Positions 15,954-25,816 of a DNA stretch of 44,652 nt are shown in pieces (position 1 is the stretch's first letter; each line of letters opens with the position of its first letter). The DNA is from a virus. Both the position numbers and the translations under genes were made by a program. The notes under the pieces are model-generated. The model searched no databases. It was not told the origin of the DNA and worked only from the letters and a program-made list of their open reading frames with translations. The stretch is taken from the IMG/VR virus record IMGVR_UViG_3300009085_000043, positions 1 through 44,652 of that record; one strand, written 5' to 3'.

Positions 15954-18900
15954 TTATTTGTACGTACTCGAGACAATTTTCTTGATCCCAATAATTTCAG
16001 GGTATCTCTTTTCGTACTCGTCATCCCAGTCCCAGTATTCTTCCAGGACAGGGTATTGTTTCACGACAGCACGCCTTACAGCCTTATCTTCACTCGCATA
16101 ATATAAATCTTTCGCCTCCTTTATAGTGGGGAATAACTTATCTCTCTCTGCTGCGTACTCGGCGTACATCTTCTGTTGCCGGGTATCAAGCAGGTAAAAA
16201 CCACTTTCTTCTTCTGGGGGAACCCCAGTAAGCGCCGGCTGAACCTCTCGAGTCATCCACCTGGAGAACTCGCCTTGTGGTTTGCCACGCTCTTCCCAGG
16301 TCTCGTATAAGAGTTCCCAGGCGCCGGCTGACATTACTTCGCCGGTCACGTAGAAATTAGACAGTTGCCTTATCAGAACTGGATCAAAGTCTTTTATGGA
16401 CGCACCCTCATACTTGGATCGTTCAACCGACTTCGTTGACTCAATCACCGGTGAAATTTCAGGGTGTTTCTTGATGTACTCGTTCTTCCAGTCCCAGTAA
16501 TTTTGCAGATTTTCCTGGATCACCGGCTCTTCACCAGCGTCCTTGGCGTCAAAGTATTCCTGCTGCTCTACCCACCAGAATGGGAACAACACATCCCTGG
16601 TATTTACGAACCTCTGGTAAGCAGCGGAGGTCTCTTCAGAATACATTTCGATCTCTTCAACCGTCGGTTCGTTCGGCATATCAACGCCCTGTGGTTTCGC
16701 CGGGTACATGACGTTCAACATTCTTGCGTACGTCATCAGGGTTTCCAGTGACAAGAGTTCTGGTTTTGCGTCTGTTACCGCAAAAGAGTCCACGAAGTCC
16801 TCACCGAGAGCGTTCTTGATCGCTGACTGGTTTGCATCGGGGGCATTGTAGTACACGTCACCGATCTTTCCTATAATATACTGTTTCATTCTCTCTTCAG
16901 GATCGGCTTGGTAGAGAGCGGTTCTGGCTGCCATTTCAGGATATTTATTGTATAGATCAATAACACCAGACTTGTCGCCAGTCTGTGAGTAAATTTCCCA
17001 GGCTTTATTGAACTCCTGCTGGATACCCTTGTACTTTAGTTCGCCCTGCGGCAGTAACCCAAGAGGGAAGAACGAAAGGAAGAACGAATTGATCGTTTCA
17101 AGAGCAGACGCATTACCACGGAGCGCCTCAATGGTCAGCATGCCGGGTGTTCTCAAAGACAACTGCCTGGCTACGCTTTGTTCTGCCTCGGCATATAGAT
17201 CACCAGAGTGGGTAACTATTCCATCGATAGCATCGTACACTCCAGCCCTGCCATCAAAAGCCATATTCGCAAGTTCACGCTCGATGTAGTAATCCCCATA
17301 CTTCCCAAACTTCGCAACGGCGGGACTCATTCCAACCGCTTTTCTCAAGTTTGTCTCAAGCCACGAGAGACCACCGAGAACAGCGCCAACCGTACTTCCT
17401 TTACCCCAGGTCTCGTCAGCCTGTGCCTGCAGCGCCTGTGAGGTTCTGGCACCAGGTGTAAGAGAAATATCGTCTTTGTTTCCAGATATAAGTTGTGCCG
17501 GGATAGTCCAGTACATGGCAGGCGAGATCATAAGGGATGCCAAAGTAAGAGGGTCTTTATCCTCTTCTGCAGAGGCAGCAGCATAAGCCTCTTCCCATAT
17601 TGCCCCGCTCATGTTGTTTATCGCCATTTCTGCCTGTTCCCGGGTGATCGCCTGGGCGCTTACCATGTTCCATATCTTTGTCCTGGCGCCGTGTTCGATA
17701 TTGGAGCCTTTTCTGGCAAAGTTGTCAACAACTTGGAACATCTGGGCAAAGGGAAGTAATTGTGTGAACGGATCAAACCACACGGTATCGCCCATAAAAT
17801 CTGGCAGGAATGGAACCGGGAAGGCGAGTTTTCCGTTAAGCCTGGTTGGTAGACCGTCTTTTTCAAGGCGCTCCTGCATTTCACGCCAGCGGAAGTACAT
17901 ATTGTACCAACTTGATTTGTCTACCGTCCTCAAGAGCCAGTTCCTCATGGTGTGAGTGAACCAGAATTGGTACGGCATAGCCAGGTTCAACTGCTCGTCA
18001 AAGTTTGTTTTCTGCTGGTAGTTCAGCATCGAGAGATCACGCATCGTCTGACCATACTTGAGGGCAGCGTACTTGGACGTAACAAAGTCGCTGTGTAATC
18101 CACGTGCCCACTCGTTGACTTTTGCCTGCACCTCTGGTGTGAGACTTGAAAACTTCGTGCCATTGTTTCGGTACGCTGCAATTGTCTCTTCTCTGATCGA
18201 GTCCAGTAATGGTAGCATGTGCTCAAAGAGGGTCTCGTGCGCAGCCTGTGTTTGAGGAGTAGGTTGCGGAGCGCTGTTGGGGGGAACTCTGTTAAATTCC
18301 TGGTCAGATACCTGGCGCTGTGCCTCTTCAAACAAGTCCTGGATAAACTGCTCTTTTGAGAGACCTTCCTCACCGATAATCGTGCGGTTCGGAGAGATTA
18401 CTCGCCCGTCTTGATCCACAAGACCAGGGACTGTTTGTGCTTCATCTAAAATCTTATCCCCGTATATTGCACGGATCACGGAATCGAGTGCCATATCGTT
18501 ATTGAGGACATTCATATCGACAGCCCACGGAGCATCGTCCACAGAGTGAGCCTCTTTTACCCAGTTTTCTAATCCTTTATCGAGAATAGCCTCGAGTTCA
18601 AGAACCAGTTTTTTTGCCAATTCAAAATTTCTTGATCCAACAGCAATTGCTATGTCATTGGCAAGTTTCTGTACCTTGTTTACCGGTTTCAATCTTCTGT
18701 GAGCATCAACATACTTATCAAGAGCGGTGTCTATTCGATCCCAATGTGCGTCTGACCCATCTGTAATTCTGCCCTGGTCGATCATATAACCAATGTTTTG
18801 ATCCACTTGTTCCATAATCGTAAGGAGTTGTTCAGGACTATGATCTAAAACACTTATCAGAAGGTTTACTTTTTCCTGAACATAATTGTAACCAGCGGTT

Positions 18901-21900
18901 TCAAATGTTGGGCTTTCTGACATTCTATGGATAAGATCACCGGCTGCCTCCACTGCGACAGTCAACTCTCCACCACCAAGAAGTTTCTGAACCTCTACCA
19001 TGGCAACTTCTGGCGCACCACGCTGTTCTATACCAGCCCTGGTTATCGCCTCTTCGTTTGTAAGCGGTATCTTACCGTACCCAGGGTCTTGCTGCCCACG
19101 CTCGGCAAAGTAGTCCACAACCCCGTTACGGTTATTGAATACCTTTTGGGCGCCATCTACATCAGCGAAACCAACCTGTACGTAGGCAGGGAAGTAATCT
19201 TCCATAAAGAACTTGTTCCATGCAGCCCGGCGCTCCACAGTATTACTCACTCCGGTTACCGGATCATTCAGCCCGGTTCGGAAGTCGTTGACCATCTTAC
19301 CCAGGTTTCTTCGTAGTTTGCTTACACCATCACGCCACTGGCGTACCGCAGGATCGTTCCCAAGAGATCGGAACAGTGCAGTATCAACCCGTTCAGCCAG
19401 TTTTGCCTGCTCTGCCTGTACCTGCGACCACATTTTGTCTGACGCTGCCCGTACAGCATCGAGGTCGGCTACCCTTTCGGCATCGTCTGTAAATTTCTTT
19501 GCACGGTGCTCCTCGAATATCTTCTTTTTATCATCGAAGAATTTCTTGTTTCTCTTCAACGTCTGATCGAAAGCATCCATAATTGTTTTAGCGTGTGGAT
19601 CATCTGCCTTTACCCCAAGAGTATCGAGTAATACCTCAAAAGACGCCTTGTTCCTGGCAGCAGCCTCTTCAAAACGTACTGTTTCCCTGGCGTTTACCCT
19701 GGAAAGTTCCCTTTCAAAGTGAGCGCCTTCCATTACTCCCTTCATTTGGTAGACATTATCCATTTCAAACATGTGATTAAACCCATCAAGTTGATCCTGG
19801 AGGATCATTTCTTCATAGATACGCCCAAGTTCAGTGAAGTCCCTGGTTCCAGCCTGCTGGGACGCCCTTACACGCAAGTCCTCCAGGTGTGCCTCCAGAG
19901 ACTCTTTATTGGCTTTTGAGGCGTTCTTAAGGAAGTTCTTTTCTACGTCATCGAACACCCGAAGAATTTGCGCCTCTGTTGGGTCTTTGAGTTTCTCAAG
20001 CCCATCCTTGAGAGCCTGGGTGATCCCAGTTCTATTGGCAAGAGAGGTATAAAGTTCTTCAGCGGGAATAGACCTGTGGTGCGCATCGGCATATTTCCTC
20101 GCCACGTTCCCGATGAACTCTTCTGGGAGGATAAAGTCACCCTGGAGGTTGTGGAGGATTTCGTTCATGTTCCTGCCGGCACGAACAGCAGCCTCAACCC
20201 GCCTGGGCAGGCTTGGATCAATAGCAGCGAGTTCTGTCTTTATATCTGACGGCAACTGGGGTCTGAACAAGCGTTCACGCATATCCCGGAATGGGATAAA
20301 TAGTGATTGTGTAGACTCCATGGACTCGATGTTGGCAGACCATTTCGAGAAGAACCCAACCTTGTCCTGGGCGCTACGGAAAAACCGAGAACCTCTCTCG
20401 ATCCATCCCCAGTCGGCACCCACGTTCCTATTTCCGATACCTTTCTGGAACTGACCGCCGCCAATATCGCTACCCTGGGACTTCATGTTCGCTTTTACGT
20501 CCATTCGGTTTAGATCAATACCATAAGCATCGATCTCGCCCTGTATTCTCGGGACGTAACCCCAGATACCTGTTGCTACTCTCGTAACAACATTGTTGAT
20601 CTCGTTATTTATCAGGTAACGAGGGTTCCAACCAAGTAAGAGGATACTCTGGGCGCTCTTCAGCATGCCAGAGAACCGCTGGAAAGTTGGATCATGTGTG
20701 ATCCCGTACCTGCCGGCGATCCACTCACCCATAGTATTACCAAAGTGTTGTGCTACGCCACGCCCGAACAACTCTTCAGAGTAAAGATCAGGGGCGCCTT
20801 TCTTTGTGAACGGGGCTAATTCTGTCTTAATAAACCCGTCTATGTCACCATTTGCGATCCCGTTATCAGCAAGTAGTTGGGTAAGTAACTGGAGCCGTGC
20901 CGGGTCTTGGATTGTTTTTGCTTTAGAGCCAAAGTCTACGCCGTCTTTCGCAAAGCGGATCACTTTTGAGGTAGTTGTATCAAATATCTCTGCCAGGAGT
21001 CCAAGCGATTTTCTGTTCTTCGCAACAGCATCGAACATATTTATGAATATATCCAGGTGATTCTCAACGAAGAACTTGATCCCGTCGTGCACAGAGGCGG
21101 CTATAGGTGAATTGAAATACCTGGGGTCTGTAAGAACGCCCTGGTCTTTCATAGGATCAAGAATAGCGGATATTTGATCCATCGTGAGTTTACCGTCAGC
21201 CTGGGCTGCAGCCGTGAGGATTGTTTTTATCGTCTCTGGCTTATACCCGCCCATTTCAAAGAGTGAAATAATTGCATCCTGGGTATGGTACCCATACATA
21301 AATGCCTTTGAAACGGCAGAGAGTTCAGACAGGTACGAAAAATACTTGATTGGGTTCTTGAAAGGACTCGGTTTCTTATTAAGTAACTCAAGTCGAGTCG
21401 GTTCGAACGCTTTCATCTTACCTTCACGGGTAAGACCACCAACTACCTGTGCGAAACGAGACAGTTTAGACGGAGCGATCTTCCCGCCAATAAAGTCTGT
21501 GTGTAGAAACGACTTGTAGGCGCTCAAGGCGCCAAGAATACCGGTAGATGGTTGTATTTTACCTTTAGAAAGACCCGGTAATATAATGCTCGCCCCTGGA
21601 ATAATATCAGCCACCATCCTACCAATTGTTTTTTTGTTGGAAAAGTTCCACCCAGCCTCTTTACCTGCCCTTACTAGACCAGGTTCCTTTGCGATCTTAC
21701 CAACTCCCTCCATGGCTTTTGCCCCAGCAACAGGAGCCAGTGCCAGGGGATCAAATAGAGACTGGTACACAAAGTCATTTATAAGACCTTCTGCGCCAAA
21801 GTTCTCTTCATATTCTGCCATTACATCTTCAGCGTTCTCGCCGGCGATAATGCGGTTCCTCATATCATCAAGGGCGCCGCCTCCCATTTCAAAATCAACT

Positions 21901-23147
21901 TTTACAGGATCAGCAATACCCTTGTAGGTCTGCCACATTTCACCTTTTTTGGTTGTTCCTTTACCAGAAACGAACCCGGCAATATCGCTCAATAAGTCGC
22001 CCGTGGTACCAACCTCGTACGTCAACTTAAGGGTTTCTCGTAATTCCTTACTGTACTCTTTTCCAACATAATCGAGAACGGCTGACATATCATCGTCCTC
22101 AATAGCAACAGCGATAGCACCAATAACCTGTTCCGCAGGTCTGGAGCCAATGTCAAAGATTTTTCCGATCCTTTCCATGAAACCATCGTAAGTACTTACG
22201 TACCACTCTGGCATTTCCTGGGTCTGCCATTTGTCTACTGCATCATAAATCGATCTCTTCTCTGAAAGAGAGAGGCTATTCCACTGTTCGTCCGTCATCC
22301 TCTTATATTGAGGGAGTTTTGGTTGAACTTTTGGATCAAACGCTGGCGCCTTATAGTCCCTTTTCATTTCTATGTTTCTTGAAACTTCAGTCGCATAAAC
22401 AACGCCAGTCACAGCCATAGCAGCAATCGGACTCTTCGTAATACTTAATGTAGCAAAGCCCATCATGCCAGCCTGCACCAGTGGACTCAACCAGGTCTGG
22501 GCTTTACTGGCGCTCTCGCTCATTCCAGGGGCAGTCCCCTTGTTCATTGTAAGCATTTCTATCTGCTGTGCCCAACCAAGTTTGTTGTAGTCACCGCTTA
22601 TGATCGGGTTAATTGGGTTCGCAAGATCATACTCTTCTTCTATACCAATATCATCTGGGTGCACGGGTGCCGGCATAGCCCGCAGGATTTTACTGGCGGG
22701 ATCATCTTCTGGCAAGTACGCCCAGGAGGTCTTTGGTGTACCTCTCATTCTGTTAGACAGATAAAGGTAGGCGCTGTCAACAACCCGACGATCAACCCAG
22801 GTTGGCGCAATTCCAGCGTCAGACATTTGCTTATAACGAACTACATTCTGTGGGTTTTCCCAGAAACCACGGAACCCTTCAGTCGCCAGTGGTTGTCTTG
22901 GCGCTGTTCTCCATGCCTCTTCCCCGATCTTGATAGGGTTACTTGGGTACCTTTCAATAACCTTCATCTGCTGTGTATATTTACGAGCAGCAGAAAGATT
23001 ACTCTGGGAGTGCGCACCGCTCGCCCAACGAACGCCACCAGTTGTAGGGTCATAGACCCTAATCCTTTCTGGCTGATCGTAGTTTTCTGACCAGTGCGGC
23101 ACCCCTTCTGCCGGTTTAGAGTTGTTAGGTTCGGTAGGAACGGTCAC
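15954..23147 (-). CDS. Giant virion protein, 2,397 residues, probable internal/ejection protein
   Basis: GTG start at 23147 with GGAG eight bases upstream. Largely helical and charged, lying between portal and scaffold genes. Seen: a hydrophobic stretch near residues 230-262 (MMGFATLSITKSPIAAMAV), long coiled-coil stretches around 1000-1300, an aromatic region PYQFWFTHTMRNWLLRTVDK with later FPVPFLPDFMGDTVWFDPF, and a duplicated C-terminal motif LFP...YWDW (near 2187-2220 and 2338-2374). It probably is packed in the head and ejected with DNA, as large internal proteins of podoviruses are. No catalytic motif found; vRNA polymerase not supported. Confidence 0.7.
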   Translation of the reverse strand: MTVPTEPNNSKPAEGVPHWSENYDQPERIRVYDPTTGGVRWASGAHSQSNLSAARKYTQQMKVIERYPSNPIKIGEEAWRTAPRQPLATEGFRGFWENPQNVVRYKQMSDAGIAPTWVDRRVVDSAYLYLSNRMRGTPKTSWAYLPEDDPASKILRAMPAPVHPDDIGIEEEYDLANPINPIISGDYNKLGWAQQIEMLTMNKGTAPGMSESASKAQTWLSPLVQAGMMGFATLSITKSPIAAMAVTGVVYATEVSRNIEMKRDYKAPAFDPKVQPKLPQYKRMTDEQWNSLSLSEKRSIYDAVDKWQTQEMPEWYVSTYDGFMERIGKIFDIGSRPAEQVIGAIAVAIEDDDMSAVLDYVGKEYSKELRETLKLTYEVGTTGDLLSDIAGFVSGKGTTKKGEMWQTYKGIADPVKVDFEMGGGALDDMRNRIIAGENAEDVMAEYEENFGAEGLINDFVYQSLFDPLALAPVAGAKAMEGVGKIAKEPGLVRAGKEAGWNFSNKKTIGRMVADIIPGASIILPGLSKGKIQPSTGILGALSAYKSFLHTDFIGGKIAPSKLSRFAQVVGGLTREGKMKAFEPTRLELLNKKPSPFKNPIKYFSYLSELSAVSKAFMYGYHTQDAIISLFEMGGYKPETIKTILTAAAQADGKLTMDQISAILDPMKDQGVLTDPRYFNSPIAASVHDGIKFFVENHLDIFINMFDAVAKNRKSLGLLAEIFDTTTSKVIRFAKDGVDFGSKAKTIQDPARLQLLTQLLADNGIANGDIDGFIKTELAPFTKKGAPDLYSEELFGRGVAQHFGNTMGEWIAGRYGITHDPTFQRFSGMLKSAQSILLLGWNPRYLINNEINNVVTRVATGIWGYVPRIQGEIDAYGIDLNRMDVKANMKSQGSDIGGGQFQKGIGNRNVGADWGWIERGSRFFRSAQDKVGFFSKWSANIESMESTQSLFIPFRDMRERLFRPQLPSDIKTELAAIDPSLPRRVEAAVRAGRNMNEILHNLQGDFILPEEFIGNVARKYADAHHRSIPAEELYTSLANRTGITQALKDGLEKLKDPTEAQILRVFDDVEKNFLKNASKANKESLEAHLEDLRVRASQQAGTRDFTELGRIYEEMILQDQLDGFNHMFEMDNVYQMKGVMEGAHFERELSRVNARETVRFEEAAARNKASFEVLLDTLGVKADDPHAKTIMDAFDQTLKRNKKFFDDKKKIFEEHRAKKFTDDAERVADLDAVRAASDKMWSQVQAEQAKLAERVDTALFRSLGNDPAVRQWRDGVSKLRRNLGKMVNDFRTGLNDPVTGVSNTVERRAAWNKFFMEDYFPAYVQVGFADVDGAQKVFNNRNGVVDYFAERGQQDPGYGKIPLTNEEAITRAGIEQRGAPEVAMVEVQKLLGGGELTVAVEAAGDLIHRMSESPTFETAGYNYVQEKVNLLISVLDHSPEQLLTIMEQVDQNIGYMIDQGRITDGSDAHWDRIDTALDKYVDAHRRLKPVNKVQKLANDIAIAVGSRNFELAKKLVLELEAILDKGLENWVKEAHSVDDAPWAVDMNVLNNDMALDSVIRAIYGDKILDEAQTVPGLVDQDGRVISPNRTIIGEEGLSKEQFIQDLFEEAQRQVSDQEFNRVPPNSAPQPTPQTQAAHETLFEHMLPLLDSIREETIAAYRNNGTKFSSLTPEVQAKVNEWARGLHSDFVTSKYAALKYGQTMRDLSMLNYQQKTNFDEQLNLAMPYQFWFTHTMRNWLLRTVDKSSWYNMYFRWREMQERLEKDGLPTRLNGKLAFPVPFLPDFMGDTVWFDPFTQLLPFAQMFQVVDNFARKGSNIEHGARTKIWNMVSAQAITREQAEMAINNMSGAIWEEAYAAASAEEDKDPLTLASLMISPAMYWTIPAQLISGNKDDISLTPGARTSQALQAQADETWGKGSTVGAVLGGLSWLETNLRKAVGMSPAVAKFGKYGDYYIERELANMAFDGRAGVYDAIDGIVTHSGDLYAEAEQSVARQLSLRTPGMLTIEALRGNASALETINSFFLSFFPLGLLPQGELKYKGIQQEFNKAWEIYSQTGDKSGVIDLYNKYPEMAARTALYQADPEERMKQYIIGKIGDVYYNAPDANQSAIKNALGEDFVDSFAVTDAKPELLSLETLMTYARMLNVMYPAKPQGVDMPNEPTVEEIEMYSEETSAAYQRFVNTRDVLFPFWWVEQQEYFDAKDAGEEPVIQENLQNYWDWKNEYIKKHPEISPVIESTKSVERSKYEGASIKDFDPVLIRQLSNFYVTGEVMSAGAWELLYETWEERGKPQGEFSRWMTREVQPALTGVPPEEESGFYLLDTRQQKMYAEYAAERDKLFPTIKEAKDLYYASEDKAVRRAVVKQYPVLEEYWDWDDEYEKRYPEIIGIKKIVSSTYK

Positions 23148-23834
23148 TTATATTCTCCAGTAAACGTCGTTCATCCCTCTGAAGCCTGGTTTTGAGGAGC
23201 CGTAACTACCGCCGCCACCCCACGGAGAAGTTGGATAGTAATATCCACTGTCGCCGCCCCAGCCACCACTGTCATAATATTCTTCGTAGCCTTGTTCTTG
23301 TTGCCCACCACCCCTCGGAACATAGTTGTTGTAATCTTCCTGCCAATTAGGGTCTGGAGTTCCATAAGGCATACCAAAGAACTCACTCATTCCAGGGTTG
23401 GGGTTGGCATCAAGACGCCTTTCGTCTATCCGAGGTGAATAATACGGTTTATTTGGGGGCAAAGGAGTCCCGCCGCCGCCGTAACGAGGTAAATTAGACC
23501 TGTATCGACTCGTTGCTCCTGGAGAACGGTATGGGTTGTAACCATACTGTTCTCGTGCCCATTCAGCAGTTCCATACGCTGGTTTTGTCTGCGTTTGTAC
23601 AGCAGCCGGTTTTGTCTGCGGGTAACTAGGCATCCTAGTGCTAGTTCGGCGCCTCGTTGTCTGCTGCTCTCTCCTTTGATCGTTCTCTTGAGTAGTCGCT
23701 GGTGCCCGGTAACTTGTTCCCCATGTACCAGCCGCTGGTTTTGACGCCGGCGTGCTTGGAGAGTAATAAGACAGCGGACGGATTGGTTGATAGACTGGTT
23801 TTGGTGTGGTCGTTCCTGATAAAATTAGTGCCAT
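23148..23834 (-). CDS. Low-complexity Pro/Gly/Tyr-rich virion-associated protein
   Basis: 228 residues, GGAG site before ATG 23834. Nearly all disordered: residues 1-90 rich in Pro, Thr, Ser and Gln; 90-228 rich in Gly, Tyr and Pro (YYDSGGWGGDSGYYYPTSPW). A short ordered C-terminal end reads GFRGMNDVYWRI. It has no fold I recognise. It stops one base before the giant gene's GTG, so both are coupled. Such composition can phase-separate or fill packaged space; this is inference. Confidence 0.65.
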   Translation of the reverse strand: MALILSGTTTPKPVYQPIRPLSYYSPSTPASKPAAGTWGTSYRAPATTQENDQRREQQTTRRRTSTRMPSYPQTKPAAVQTQTKPAYGTAEWAREQYGYNPYRSPGATSRYRSNLPRYGGGGTPLPPNKPYYSPRIDERRLDANPNPGMSEFFGMPYGTPDPNWQEDYNNYVPRGGGQQEQGYEEYYDSGGWGGDSGYYYPTSPWGGGGSYGSSKPGFRGMNDVYWRI

Positions 23835-23846
23835 AATAATCTCCTT

Positions 23847-24071
23847 TTATTTGCCCCCGTACTTCTGTACGAGGTTGTTCATCTGAATTGGGACGTTTTT
23901 CATAACGTCCCTGAATACATCAGGGTCTTTTATCAACGCCATAACGATCTTTTTTCTTATTTCAATGGCATCATCACCCTCTTTCTTGTTTTGTTTACGA
24001 TCAAACGCCTTTAAGCGTGCTTGCGCCATCATAGTAGCGCTATCGATGTTCTTTGAGTGGTCTGTGGTCAT
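23847..24071 (-). CDS. Small helical protein after portal
   Basis: 74 residues, charged and helical (MMAQARLKAFDRKQNKKE, IRKKIVMALIKDPDVFRDVMK). Its start overlaps the portal stop (ATGA). Not recognised; position suggests a minor head protein or a packaging chaperone. Confidence 0.6.
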   Translation of the reverse strand: MTTDHSKNIDSATMMAQARLKAFDRKQNKKEGDDAIEIRKKIVMALIKDPDVFRDVMKNVPIQMNNLVQKYGGK

Positions 24072-25816
24072 CCCATACCTACCTGTCCAGGGGTCTGACC
24101 GCCCTGGGGGGGCAAACCAGAACCAGGTAACGGGTTATTCACGTCAACGGGTTCGTTCATGGGCACACCAGGCACCCCCATACCTGGTGTAGAGGTGTTT
24201 TCAGAGCCATTTAGTTGCGACGCAGCCTCATTTGGCAAACTTTGCCCATTTTGCATCATCATTTGCTGCTGTGACGCCATGATCCGAGCCTGAATTTGTG
24301 CAGCAGCGATCTGTTCTGCCCAGATTTCGGTCTGCATTTCATCAGGATTGGTGATCTTCAGCCAACTTTCCCGTGCCCACTTCTTCGAGACAAGCGGATC
24401 GGTACCAAAAGTCGCCTGTGACGCCATAACCACGTTCTGTCTCTCGTCAGTAGGCATCGATATGTCAAGGTTACAGGTCAATTCAAAGGTTTCGGGTATC
24501 TCTTTTGCGTAAAACTTGATAAGCCCTTCATTACCAACCACGTTGATCTGCCCGTCAGCCTTCTTCATAAGCCTCATAGCCATTTTCATAACATCAGAAA
24601 AGGCAAAACTGGCTGCCCTCTGGTAAGGTATAAGCGGCAACCTGCCAGACTGGGACAAGAGGCTTACCATTGAGAACGGTGCGTTTGCTCCCAGTGGTTC
24701 TCCCAGGGTCTGCTTATAGATCGTGCTCTCAATTCCTTTTGTTTCAGCGATCTCGAGAGCCTTTAGAATTGCAGGATCAATCGCCTCTTTCTTCATTGGT
24801 TCAATTGACTCGTTCTGACCGATGTAAACAACACCGCCAGGAATAGAGAAGTCCATTTGACCGGTGATCGATTTTGTTTCGTCGTTCCTGCGATACACAA
24901 AAGTCGGGTTGTTTACGATAGCATTGACGTTTGTAAAGATCGCTGTGAGTTCCAGGTTCTGTCTCTTCCACATATTAGACTTGCGCAACGTGTAGAGGAA
25001 CGGTTGTCTTGTCTCCTGCGCCTCGCCAGTAAACATTTCGCTACCTTCGCATATCTGGGCAACGATGGGTATTTCGTCAAGTTCGTGCTCAACGGCAAGA
25101 ATAGGAACGGCGCTGGACTCAACCAACCAAACATAGTGGTAGGTATCGTTCCAGTACTCGCAGTAGGTCACAATTTCGTAACCCTTTTTTGTTCCAAGTT
25201 GTACGTCTGCATCGGAACCCCAGATAGCCTTTACGTTCGATACCTTCATCTGATATTCCGAATAAAAAGCGGATAGACCCAGAGCATCAAACTCTGGGAA
25301 CCCGTTTCTCGGATTCATCGTTTCAATAATTACCGGGGTCATCTGTTCGACCCGTGAAGCCCTGTTTTTGGCTGCTGGAGAAACGGCTTTCTCAACCATA
25401 TCTTTTGTAAGAGCCACTTTCATATGGATTTCGCCATACAACAGTGCGGAAAGTACAGGATCAAAATGCAGGGGTTTTTTCGCTACCCTGGAACTCGCCC
25501 ACCAGATCGCAGAGGCAACCTTCTCAATCGACGTAGAGACTTTGTGGGTCTCTGGTGTATTGAGTTCCCTCGGGATCGCCCAAACAGGATCAGCAGCAGT
25601 GAGTAACCGGGCACCGCCGAGCAAGGTATTCCTCGGGTCTGGCGAAAGAGTTTTCTTTATGTGCTGACCAGCGGGAACGTCGTCGTCCTCGAGCAGGAAC
25701 ATCTTCTCGTACTCGTCAAAGGCAGTATTCCTCGAGGAGAGGTTATCTTTCATAGCCTTTGCGTGCTCCGTTACCTCGCTGAAAACAGTAAGATCGGTTA
25801 TATTATTTGCGGTCAT
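24068..25816 (-). CDS. Portal protein
   Basis: 582 residues, directly downstream of the large terminase with an ATGA overlap. The N-terminal region (SSRNTAFDEYEKMFLLEDDD, then NTLLGGARLLTAADPVWAI) and the long helical part (IDPAILKALEIAETKGIES, PFSMVSLLSQSGRLPLIPY) correspond to podovirus-type portals that form the dodecameric DNA channel. The C-terminal 60 residues are a Gln/Pro/Gly-rich tail. Assigned from order, length and pattern. Confidence 0.8.
   Translation of the reverse strand: MTANNITDLTVFSEVTEHAKAMKDNLSSRNTAFDEYEKMFLLEDDDVPAGQHIKKTLSPDPRNTLLGGARLLTAADPVWAIPRELNTPETHKVSTSIEKVASAIWWASSRVAKKPLHFDPVLSALLYGEIHMKVALTKDMVEKAVSPAAKNRASRVEQMTPVIIETMNPRNGFPEFDALGLSAFYSEYQMKVSNVKAIWGSDADVQLGTKKGYEIVTYCEYWNDTYHYVWLVESSAVPILAVEHELDEIPIVAQICEGSEMFTGEAQETRQPFLYTLRKSNMWKRQNLELTAIFTNVNAIVNNPTFVYRRNDETKSITGQMDFSIPGGVVYIGQNESIEPMKKEAIDPAILKALEIAETKGIESTIYKQTLGEPLGANAPFSMVSLLSQSGRLPLIPYQRAASFAFSDVMKMAMRLMKKADGQINVVGNEGLIKFYAKEIPETFELTCNLDISMPTDERQNVVMASQATFGTDPLVSKKWARESWLKITNPDEMQTEIWAEQIAAAQIQARIMASQQQMMMQNGQSLPNEAASQLNGSENTSTPGMGVPGVPMNEPVDVNNPLPGSGLPPQGGQTPGQVGMG

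Noticed and set aside
15954-23147. Virion RNA polymerase of N4 type
   Set aside because: Length is in range but no polymerase motif was seen, and the sequence is mostly coiled coil and low-complexity helix.
15954-23147. Tape measure protein of a long-tailed phage
   Set aside because: It lies between portal and scaffold, not after tail tube genes; no tube, chaperone or long-tail completion genes are present.
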